The notes beneath the pieces were generated by a model. That model did no database searches. It was not told the DNA's origin and saw only the letters and a list, made by a program, of their open reading frames with translations. From contig JAATFK010000716.1 of the NCBI GenBank assembly GCA_015655225.1, positions 1-10,554 on the forward strand: a DNA stretch of 10,554 bases, in the 5' to 3' direction. A program made the position numbers and the translations under genes. This stretch comes from Solirubrobacterales bacterium. GTDB lineage: Bacteria; Actinomycetota; Thermoleophilia; Solirubrobacterales; Solirubrobacteraceae. Below are positions 1-6,128 of this stretch, one piece after another; the first letter of the stretch is position 1, and the number at the start of each line of letters is the position of its first letter.

Positions 1-240
1 CACGAGCTGGGGCGCGAGCTGCCGCGCGAGGTGAGCGTCGTCGGCTTCGACGACGTGCCGGAGGCGGCCTACTTCACCCCCGCGCTGAGCACCGTGCGCC
101 AGGACTTCAACGAGCTGGGACGGCGGGCCGTGCAGCTGATCCTCGACGAAATCGAGCGCGGCGTCTCCTCCTCCACGCGCGTCACCGTCGCGCCCGAGCT
201 GGTGCTGCGGGCGAGCACGGCGCCCGCGCCAACCGCTTGA
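1..240 (+). CDS. LacI-family transcriptional regulator, C-terminal fragment
   Basis: This is the last 79 residues of a LacI/GalR-family repressor; its DNA-binding helix-turn-helix and most of the effector domain lie left of the window. The frame is open from base 1. The end of the periplasmic-binding-like domain is recognisable: SVVGFDDVPEAAYFTP followed by LSTVRQDFNELGRRAVQLIL, the usual closing motifs of this family, where the FDD loop lines the ligand cleft. The tail after APELVLR is short and Ala/Pro-rich, and the stop is TGA at 238-240. Its ligand cannot be told from this part. It is on the same strand as the transporter operon but 144 bases separate them, so regulation of that operon by this protein is possible but not shown. 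Family call is firm. Confidence 0.9.
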   Translation, partial: HELGRELPREVSVVGFDDVPEAAYFTPALSTVRQDFNELGRRAVQLILDEIERGVSSSTRVTVAPELVLRASTAPAPTA

Positions 241-384
241 CGGACCGCCCCGCCAAACGTCAAATTCTCTGCATCTTTACCTAGCTCTTGCCTAGGCGCC
301 CTATGCGGATCGTTGCTAGGTTCAGCGCGTCGAGGCGGCCGTGCGCGCGTCACGGCGACACGACATCGAGGCGACAGGAGTGCA
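241..384 (+). promoter_or_regulatory. Leader and probable promoter region of the tup-like operon
   Basis: The only gap of more than a few bases before the eight-gene run, so the operon promoter most likely lies here. Bases 255-290 are distinctly A+T-richer than the surroundings. A perfect 7-base inverted repeat, ACCTAGC at 279-285 and GCTAGGT at 315-321, brackets a CCTAGG palindrome at 291-296. TAGGTT at 317-322 fits a TANNNT -10 element, but I see no convincing -35 at the right spacing. No ModE-type site and no molybdenum or tungsten cofactor riboswitch fold was recognised. The region could hold an operator. Its function is inferred from position only. Confidence 0.4.
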
Positions 385-387
385 GTG
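377..387 (+). promoter_or_regulatory. Ribosome binding site fixing the tupA-like start
   Basis: GGAG at 377-380 lies four bases before GTG at 385. The open frame extends upstream to a TTG at 313, but the residues between are Arg-rich and unlike a signal peptide. From GTG 385 the product begins with a typical Sec signal sequence, so 385 is preferred over 313. Confidence 0.7.
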
Positions 388-2061
388 AGGACACGAAAGC
401 TTGGGATCGCGGCGATCGCCGCGTTGGCGGTCGGCCTGCCAATCGCGGCGACATCGTCGGCGTCGGCCGACACGATCCGCATCCAGAGCACGACCGATAC
501 GATCGACGCGGGCCTCAGAGACGGCCTGCTGGTGCCAGCCTACGCGGCCGCCCAGCCCGGCGACACGCTCAACTACGTCGGCGTCGGCACCGGTGCCGCG
601 CTCACGAACGCCGAGAACGGCCTCGCCGATGTCGTGATCACCCACGCCCCGTCGCTGGAGGAGCAGTTCGTCGCCGGCGGCTACTCGCTCGAGCCGGCCG
701 GCCGCGCGATCTTCTACTCCGACTACGTGATCGTCGGCCCGCAGAGCGATCCGGCCGGCGTCGCCGCGAGAGATCCACACGACGCCGTCTCGGCCTACGA
801 GGACATTGCCGCCGCCGGCGTCGCCGGCACCGCGACCTTCGTCTCGCGCAACGACAACTCCGGCACGAACGTCGAGGAGCAGGACATCTGGGGCCTGACC
901 GGCAGCTCGGTCCCGAAGGTGCTCGCCGCCAACGGCAGAGGCGACCCGGCGCGCTACACGCCGACCGGCAGCTGGTACGCGCCCAACAGCGCCACGACGA
1001 CCAGCCAGGCGACGAACGTGAACAACACGAGCGTGTGCGACAGAACCACCTATCCGAACGGTGGCTGCTACACGATGGTCGACCGCGGCACGTTCAACAG
1101 ACTGATCAACGCCGGGCTCGACACGAACCTGAGAATCGTCAGCCAGAACAACACGCCAGACGTGCGCGGCGGCAGAGACCTGCTCGTCAACCCGTTCAGC
1201 GTCTACATCGTGAACCCGAACAGAGTCGCCGGCGTGAACGTCGCCGCCGCCGAGCGGTTCGTCAGCTTCATCACCTCGCAGTCGTTCCAGGCGCAGGTCA
1301 ACGGCTTCCCGAACTCGACCGAACCGGCCTTCCACGCGGACGCGCAGCCATCGGTGACGCTCACCTCGCCGCTGCCTGCGACCACGGCCGCCGGCAGCAC
1401 GCTGACGCTCGCGGTCTCGCTCGCGAATTTGATCCCCGGCCAGCTGCCGCCCGTCGCGATGCCGGTGCAGCTGCAGGCCTCGACCGACGGCGGGACGACC
1501 TGGGCGAACGTCGGGCTGCCCCTGAACACCGACGCGTCGGGGAACGTGACGTTCACGCCGACGATCGCCGCGACGACCGCCTACCGCGTCAGCACGGGCG
1601 ACTTCCAGGCGACCACCTGGAGCGAGTTCAGTGCCGGCACGGCGAGCCTCGGCGCCGTCACGGTGCCGCCGATCGCCGTCCCGACGCCGCTGCCGACTCC
1701 GCCGGCGGCGAAGGACACGGTCGCGCCGAAGGTGACGAAGACGGTCCTCGACCCGCGCAAGGTCCTGCTGACGATCAACGAGAGATCGACGGTGCGCGTC
1801 ACCGTGAAGCTGCGCGTCGCCCGCACGGTGAAGCGCAAGGGCCACAAGCGCACGGTCGTCACCTACCGCACCGTCCGCTCGCGCACGGGCAAGCTGACGA
1901 AGGCGGGCACGCTGACGCTGAAGTGGCCGAAGGCGCTCGCAGCCGGCACCTACCATGTCGACGTGCGCACGACCGACGCTGCCCACAACACGCGCGTTCA
2001 GACGGTGACGCTCAAGATCAAGGCAGCGAAGAAGAAGACGACCACGCGCGGGACGCGCTAG
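385..2061 (+). CDS. tupA: TupA-like tungstate/oxyanion ABC transporter substrate-binding protein with Ig-like C-terminal domains
   Basis: Secreted solute-binding protein of 558 residues that would capture an oxyanion, by family tungstate, for the permeases encoded downstream. Residues 1-28 form a Sec signal (VRTRK, hydrophobic core, cut after ASA); there is no lipobox. Residues 29-315 match TupA throughout: DAGLRDGL, VGVGTGAAL, ADVVITHAP, YVIVGPQSDPAG, FVSRNDNSGT with Arg155, DRGTF, and AAERFVSFITS near the end. The only cysteines I see, Cys218 and Cys228, sit in a loop extended relative to short TupA proteins and may form a disulfide. Residues 320-424 look like an Ig/Fn3-type domain (STDGGTTW), followed by a Pro-rich linker and a second beta-rich domain starting near KDTVAPKV. 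The protein ends in a Lys/Arg tail. Family TupA proteins are roughly half this length. The usual TTTS ligand motif reads STTD at 35-38, so tungstate specificity is not certain. Nine of about 32 Arg codons are AGA. Confidence 0.85.
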   Translation: MRTRKLGIAAIAALAVGLPIAATSSASADTIRIQSTTDTIDAGLRDGLLVPAYAAAQPGDTLNYVGVGTGAALTNAENGLADVVITHAPSLEEQFVAGGYSLEPAGRAIFYSDYVIVGPQSDPAGVAARDPHDAVSAYEDIAAAGVAGTATFVSRNDNSGTNVEEQDIWGLTGSSVPKVLAANGRGDPARYTPTGSWYAPNSATTTSQATNVNNTSVCDRTTYPNGGCYTMVDRGTFNRLINAGLDTNLRIVSQNNTPDVRGGRDLLVNPFSVYIVNPNRVAGVNVAAAERFVSFITSQSFQAQVNGFPNSTEPAFHADAQPSVTLTSPLPATTAAGSTLTLAVSLANLIPGQLPPVAMPVQLQASTDGGTTWANVGLPLNTDASGNVTFTPTIAATTAYRVSTGDFQATTWSEFSAGTASLGAVTVPPIAVPTPLPTPPAAKDTVAPKVTKTVLDPRKVLLTINERSTVRVTVKLRVARTVKRKGHKRTVVTYRTVRSRTGKLTKAGTLTLKWPKALAAGTYHVDVRTTDAAHNTRVQTVTLKIKAAKKKTTTRGTR

Positions 2062-2065
2062 GCCG

Positions 2066-3553
2066 TTGGACGGCGCGCCACGCGTGCGCGCTGCCGTGGG
2101 CGCCGCCCTGGCGCTCACGGCCCTCCTCGTCGCCGCTCCGGCCCAGGCCGCGAGCGGCGACGGCGGGGATATCCTCGTCAGCGTCAACGGGCATGCGTGG
2201 AGCGACCTGACGAACGCGACCCTCCAGCAGCACGTGATCGCTCCGGTGGCGTCGACCGAGCTGGACAACGACGGCGAGGAGTACTCCGTCTTCGCGGGCG
2301 GGGTCACGGCCGCCGAGCTGCTGACGCTGGCGAACATCCCGCTCACTCCCGGCCTCCAGCTGGGGATCCCGCAGATCGACGGACGCACTGTGACGCTCGA
2401 CGAGGACGAGATCGCGAACGGCTTCAGCAACGACCCCCGGATCCCGGGCGTCCACTGGGCGACGTTCGATCCGAACTACAGCCCGACCGCGATCCGGTTC
2501 TTCCGCCCAATGCGAGGGCCCGGGGACCGGAACGGCGCCGACAGAGTCACCTCCGCCGATCGCGGCACGCTCGACGTGTCGGTCACGACGAGCACGCCGC
2601 TCCTGACCGTGACCGCCTCCGCCGATCCCACTACGGTCCCGGTCGACGCCACCGTCACCTTCACTGCGTCCTCGGCCGTGCAGGGCGTGACGTACGCGTG
2701 GGACTTCGGCGACGGCTCCACCCTCCGGACCGGCACTCCCGCCTTGCATCCCTACACGACTCCGGGCAACTTCGAGGCGGTCGTCACCGCGATCGCGCCG
2801 GACGGCTCGACCGGCACCGCCGCGGTCGACGTGAGCGTCGGCACCCCGGCGCCGACGACGACCACCACGCCGGCGCCGACGACGCCGGCCCCGACCGCCG
2901 CGGGGGGCGCCGGGTCCAGAGCGAGCGTCGGCACCGCCAAGCCGACGGCAGGAACGCTCGGCGCCAGACGCGGTCGCGGCATGGCGACGAATCCCGCCCG
3001 ACACGCCACCCCGCGGACCTCCGCAGACTCCAGAGACGACGATGCGGGCACGAAGCGCTCCGCGACGAAGACCACAGCGACGACGCCCGCCGCGACGACG
3101 CCGACGCCCGCGCGTTCAACCGCCGCACCCACCCCCACCGTCGCAGCCCCACCGCCGGCCCCCGCCCCGCCAAGACCGCTCACCGTCCCTCGCCCGCGCC
3201 GCGCCAGCGGGACGAGCCGCAGCGGCGTCGGCGCTGCGACGACGCAGGAGCAGCCGCCGAGAGCGAGCCGGTCCCCGTCGGACATCGCGTCCCTTCCGCA
3301 CGTCTCCGGCCTCGAGCTCGTCTCCGCCGGCGTCGACGCCGACGCGATCGCACGCGCCGAGTCCGACGAGCCGGCACGGGCCGCCGCGCAGGCGGCCGCG
3401 CGCCGCGCCGGCGGTGACTCGGGCGCGGTCGCGTGGTGGCTGCTGGGCGGCCTTGCGGTCGCCGCGCTGCTCGGCGCCGGGGGGCTGCGGGAAGCGGGCG
3501 TGCGCCGGCCCGCGTGGGTGCGCCTCCCGACCCGTCAGCATTCGGCTCCGTGA
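2066..3553 (+). CDS. Secreted, membrane-anchored PKD-domain protein
   Basis: Predicted surface protein of 495 residues whose function is not known. Residues 1-28 look like a Sec signal peptide (hydrophobic core 9-24, cut after AQA). Residues 30-180 form a beta-rich region I cannot name; the stretch GVTAAELLTLANI recalls molybdopterin-oxidoreductase-like folds only faintly. A PKD domain follows at about 186-260, with the hallmark YAWDFGDGST at 210-219. Residues 262-400 are a low-complexity Pro/Thr/Ala/Ser linker. One transmembrane helix lies at about 455-475 (VAWWLLGGLAVAALLG), then a short basic tail, so most of the protein should face outward. The start is TTG 2066, four bases after the tupA-like stop; GTG 2084 is an alternative that shortens the signal by six residues, and neither has a clear Shine-Dalgarno. 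It overlaps the ExbB-like gene by GTGA. Six AGA codons occur. Position suggests a partner of the ExbB/DUF2149 pair or of the binding protein. Confidence 0.75.
   Translation: MDGAPRVRAAVGAALALTALLVAAPAQAASGDGGDILVSVNGHAWSDLTNATLQQHVIAPVASTELDNDGEEYSVFAGGVTAAELLTLANIPLTPGLQLGIPQIDGRTVTLDEDEIANGFSNDPRIPGVHWATFDPNYSPTAIRFFRPMRGPGDRNGADRVTSADRGTLDVSVTTSTPLLTVTASADPTTVPVDATVTFTASSAVQGVTYAWDFGDGSTLRTGTPALHPYTTPGNFEAVVTAIAPDGSTGTAAVDVSVGTPAPTTTTTPAPTTPAPTAAGGAGSRASVGTAKPTAGTLGARRGRGMATNPARHATPRTSADSRDDDAGTKRSATKTTATTPAATTPTPARSTAAPTPTVAAPPPAPAPPRPLTVPRPRRASGTSRSGVGAATTQEQPPRASRSPSDIASLPHVSGLELVSAGVDADAIARAESDEPARAAAQAAARRAGGDSGAVAWWLLGGLAVAALLGAGGLREAGVRRPAWVRLPTRQHSAP
2846..2884 (+). repeat. 15-base direct repeat in the Pro/Thr linker
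   Basis: CCGGCGCCGACGACG occurs at 2846-2860 and again at 2870-2884, 24 bases apart, encoding repeated PAPTT-type segments of the PKD protein linker. It looks like simple low-complexity expansion within a gene rather than a mobile or regulatory element. Confidence 0.7.
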
Positions 3554-4191
3554 TCGCACCTTCCGCCTCGATCGAGGACGTCGTCTTCCATGTCGCGACG
3601 GCGTTGCGCTACCCGGTGCTGATCCTCGCGCTGGCCGCGCTCGCGGTCGTGCTCTACGAGCTCGGCTCGCTCGCGATCGAGCTGCTGCGCCGGCGACGCC
3701 ACGACCCGCGGGCGGTGGAGGCTGCGGCGGCCACCGCCGAGCAGGCGCTGCGCGACGGCCACCGGGGAACCGCCGTCGCGGCGGTCCGCTCGGTCGCGTC
3801 GAGCGACGCGATGCGCGCCGCGATCGACCGCCTGCTGACGCAGCGGGAGCTGCCCGGCGCCTCGAACCGGATGGCGAAGTCGCTCGCCGACTTCGACCTC
3901 GGCTCCCTGCGACGGCTGGAGCGGACGCGGCTGCTGGTCCGCGCCGGCCCGGCGCTCGGGCTGATGGGGACGCTGATCCCGCTCTCGCCGGCGCTCACCG
4001 GGTTGGCGAACGGCAACGTCACGCAGCTGACGTCCAACCTCAGAGTCGCGTTCAGCGTCACCGTGCTGGGCCTGCTCGTCGGCGCCCTCGCCTTCGGCAT
4101 CTCGCTCGTGCGCGACCGCCTCTACGCGCAGGACCTCTCCGACCTCGAGTTCCTCGCCGCGACGCTCGAGCTCGAGGGGGTCGCCGCGTGA
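3550..4191 (+). CDS. MotA/TolQ/ExbB-family proton channel protein
   Basis: Inner-membrane channel subunit of 213 residues in the family that turns ion flow into mechanical work (ExbB, TolQ, MotA). TM1 is at about 21-46 (YPVLILALAALAVVLYELG). A soluble helical domain at 47-130 follows, as in ExbB. The family signature in TM2 reads RAGPALGLMGTLIPLSPAL from residue 131, and TM3 (AFSVTVLGLLVGALAFGI) starts near 167. Thr141 and Thr171 line up with the two channel threonines of E. coli ExbB (Thr148, Thr181). The chosen start is GTG 3550, whose GTGA overlaps the previous stop; an upstream in-frame start at 3433 would add a 39-residue Arg-rich stretch that is a shadow of the PKD gene. It overlaps the DUF2149 gene by GTGA, the position ExbD has in classic operons. 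Which process it energises is not shown by sequence. Confidence 0.85.
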   Translation: MIAPSASIEDVVFHVATALRYPVLILALAALAVVLYELGSLAIELLRRRRHDPRAVEAAAATAEQALRDGHRGTAVAAVRSVASSDAMRAAIDRLLTQRELPGASNRMAKSLADFDLGSLRRLERTRLLVRAGPALGLMGTLIPLSPALTGLANGNVTQLTSNLRVAFSVTVLGLLVGALAFGISLVRDRLYAQDLSDLEFLAATLELEGVAA

Positions 4192-4517
4192 TCCGCGTCA
4201 CCCCGCGCGCGCGGCGCCACGGCGACCGCGCCGGCGATCCGCTCGACGGCCTCGTCAACATGTTCGACATCGGGCTCGTGCTGGCGGTCGCGTTCCTGTT
4301 GGCGGCGCTCAACTCCGTGCACCTGACCGACCTGCTGACGAAGAAGAACGTGACGCTCGTGCAGTCGACCGCGAACGGCCAGACGATCATCGTGAAGAAG
4401 GGGGGCCGGCTGAGAACGCTGAAACTGGGGACGAGAACCGCGGCCGGCGCGGGGGCCAGAGTCGGCTTGGTCTATCGGCTCGCCGACGGGCGGCTCGTCT
4501 ACGTGACCGGGCGCTGA
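4188..4517 (+). CDS. DUF2149 protein, ExbD-like
   Basis: Small protein of 109 residues recognised as DUF2149, a family of unknown function that in some archaea is found beside ExbB-like channels. It has a short basic cytoplasmic N-terminus, then DPLDGLVNMFDIGLV, one transmembrane helix at about 27-45, and a beta-rich external domain of about 60 residues with NGQTIIVKKGGRL and LADGRLVYV. The helix start FDIGLVLAVAFLLAA parallels the ExbD/TolR helix (FIDVMLVLLIIFMVAA). Asp27 falls near the proton-carrying Asp of ExbD. That correspondence is my own alignment by eye. The GTG start overlaps the ExbB-like stop and is preceded by GAGGGGG at 4174-4180, seven bases away. Three AGA codons occur. DUF assignment is fairly firm; the ExbD role is inferred from helix, Asp and gene order. 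Confidence 0.8.
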   Translation: MIRVTPRARRHGDRAGDPLDGLVNMFDIGLVLAVAFLLAALNSVHLTDLLTKKNVTLVQSTANGQTIIVKKGGRLRTLKLGTRTAAGAGARVGLVYRLADGRLVYVTGR

Positions 4518-4520
4518 GCG

Positions 4521-5198
4521 GTGGACGCCTCGCTGCTCGCGATCACGCTGCGGACGCTGCGCGTCGGCGGCGAGTCGACCGGCATCGCGCTCGTGGCCGG
4601 CGTCCCGGCCGGCTGCGCGCTCGGGCTCGGGCGCTTCCGCGGGCGCCGCGCGCTGCTGGCGATCGCGAACGCTGGCATCCGCATGCCGCCGGTCGCGCTC
4701 GGCCAGCTGCTGTGGCTGCTGCTGTGGCCGAACTCGCAGTGGGGCGGCAGCGTGCTCTCGGGGTTGCATTGGATCTACACCCTCGCGGCCGTGATCCTCG
4801 CGCAGACGCTGCTGGTCCTGCCGATCCTGATCGGCCTGACGGCCGGCGCCGTGCAGCGCGTCCCCGAGGAGCTGCTCGACCAAGCGCGCGCGTTCGGCGC
4901 GACCGTGCCGCGGCTCGCCGCGCTGGCACTGCGCGAGGCGCGCATCGGCGTGCTGGCGGGGATCATCGCGGCGTTTGGCACCGCGATCGCGTCGGTCGGC
5001 GCGATCGTCGTCGTCGGCTACTCGTTCGGCACCGCGACGCTGGCGACGGCGGCGCTGCGTGAGTGGAGCGCCTACAGCTTTGACGGGCACGCGGTCGCGT
5101 ACGGGAGCGTCCTGCTCGGGCTCTTCCTGGTCGTCGCCGCCGCCCTCACGGTCGTCCAGCAGGGGCGCGCGACGTGGTCGCCGATCCGCCAGTCGTGA
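4521..5198 (+). CDS. tupB: TupB-like ABC transporter permease (first copy, divergent)
   Basis: Membrane component of a tungstate-type ABC importer, 225 residues with about five transmembrane helices. The ATPase-docking (EAA) loop is visible from residue 116: EELLDQARAFGATVPRL followed by ALREARIG. The family segment that normally reads like EVGAVxIVGGN is SVGAIVVVGYS here, so this copy departs from the TupB norm where the second permease does not. It also starts close to the first helix and lacks the N-terminal stretch with the GDP motif seen in the other copy. The start is GTG 4521, three bases after the DUF2149 stop, with only a weak GAG upstream. It shares bases with the ATPase start. It probably forms a heterodimer with the second permease, or a second transporter using the same ATPase. 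Confidence 0.8.
   Translation: MDASLLAITLRTLRVGGESTGIALVAGVPAGCALGLGRFRGRRALLAIANAGIRMPPVALGQLLWLLLWPNSQWGGSVLSGLHWIYTLAAVILAQTLLVLPILIGLTAGAVQRVPEELLDQARAFGATVPRLAALALREARIGVLAGIIAAFGTAIASVGAIVVVGYSFGTATLATAALREWSAYSFDGHAVAYGSVLLGLFLVVAAALTVVQQGRATWSPIRQS
5161..5165 (+). promoter_or_regulatory. Shine-Dalgarno supporting the ATPase start at GTG 5174
   Basis: AGGGG lies eight bases before GTG 5174. A second in-frame GTG at 5195 makes the GTGA stop-start overlap used by three other gene pairs here but has no purine-rich site ahead of it. The two starts differ by seven residues, so the choice does not affect the domain call. Confidence 0.4.
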
Positions 5199-6124
5199 CC
5201 GCCGCCGGGCCCGTCCTGCGGGCCGAGGGGCTGACGGTCACGCGCGGCAGACGGGTCCTGCTGGAGGGCGTCGAGCTGGAGCTGCGTCGCGGCGAGGTGC
5301 TTGCGGTGCTCGGCCCCAACGGCGTCGGCAAGTCGACGCTGCTGGCGGTCCTCGGCGGCCTGCGAGAGCCGGCCGGCGGCCGGGTCGTGCGTACGGGCCG
5401 CGTCGCGGCGGCGCTTCAGGCGCCGGCGCTCGCGCGCCGCAGCGTGCAGGCGAACGTCGAGGCCGCGCTCGCGTGGTGGGGCGTCCCGCGCGCCGCGCGG
5501 CCCGTGCGGGCGCGGGCCGCGCTCGAGCGCCTCCACGCAGGGCATCTCGCCGACCGTGCCGCGCAGGCGCTCTCGGGCGGCGATGCGCGCCGGGTGCACC
5601 TGGCGCGCGCGCTCGCGCTCGACGCCGACGCGCTGCTGCTCGACGAGCCCTTCGCCGGCCTCGACGCGCCGACCCGCGCCGAGCTGCTGACCGACGCCGC
5701 GTCGGCCCTGCGCGACGGCGACCGCGCAACGCTGCTCGTGCTCCACGACCGCGCCGAGGCGTGGGCGCTCGCCGACCGGCTGCTCGTGCTGCTCGACGGC
5801 GGCGTGCGCGCGCTCGGGCCACCTGCGGAGGTGCTGGAGCGGCCGCCGAGCATCGCCGTCGCCGAGTTCCTCGGCTTCAGCGGACGGCTCGACGAGCCCG
5901 GCGGGACGGTCCGTTGCCTGCGTCCCGCGCATGTCGTCGCCGATCCCGAGGGTCCGCTCGCCGGCATCGTCCGGCGCCGCGTGCCAGAGGAGGACGGCGT
6001 CCTCTGCGAGGTCGACCTCGACCACGGCCGCGTCCAGCTGCGCGTCCCCCACCCGGGCCCTGCCGAGGGCGCGACCGTACGGCTGCGGATCGACGGCGGC
6101 GTCCGCTTCGCGAGGGAGTGCTGA
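5174..6124 (+). CDS. tupC: ABC transporter ATP-binding protein, TupC-like with TOBE-type C-terminus
   Basis: Cytoplasmic ATPase of 316 residues that would power the flanking permeases. The nucleotide-binding domain has Walker A GPNGVGKST at 47-55, Q-loop Gln82, signature LSGGD at 133-137, Walker B ALLLDEP at 153-159 with Glu158 and D-loop AGLD, and H-loop His191 in LVLHD. The signature has Asp where most ABC proteins have Gln. After about residue 235 a second domain begins (FSGRLDEPGG, LRPAHV, then beta-rich sequence to LRIDGG) that resembles the TOBE-type regulatory/oxyanion domains of ModC/PotA-like ATPases; this is by eye and less sure. It begins inside the previous gene and ends four bases before the second permease. 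It contains one AGA codon. Substrate is inferred from the neighbouring TupA- and TupB-like genes, since the ATPase sequence alone does not tell. Confidence 0.85.
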   Translation: MVADPPVVTAAGPVLRAEGLTVTRGRRVLLEGVELELRRGEVLAVLGPNGVGKSTLLAVLGGLREPAGGRVVRTGRVAAALQAPALARRSVQANVEAALAWWGVPRAARPVRARAALERLHAGHLADRAAQALSGGDARRVHLARALALDADALLLDEPFAGLDAPTRAELLTDAASALRDGDRATLLVLHDRAEAWALADRLLVLLDGGVRALGPPAEVLERPPSIAVAEFLGFSGRLDEPGGTVRCLRPAHVVADPEGPLAGIVRRRVPEEDGVLCEVDLDHGRVQLRVPHPGPAEGATVRLRIDGGVRFAREC

Positions 6125-6128
6125 GGCG

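Noticed and set aside
1..240. LacI regulator as the dedicated repressor of the downstream operon
   Set aside because: Only the C-terminal end is visible, and the CTAG inverted repeat does not look like the usual LacI-family palindrome with a central CG; same-strand adjacency alone is not enough.
241..384. Molybdenum/tungsten cofactor riboswitch or ModE site in the operon leader
   Set aside because: The leader is short and I could not match the conserved riboswitch core or the ModE half-sites; only the CTAG inverted repeat stands out.
322..2430. Long minus-strand open frame of about 700 codons opposite the tupA-like gene
   Set aside because: Arg-rich, no recognisable domain, and it lies antisense to a gene with clear TupA motifs; a common artefact of G+C-rich codon bias.
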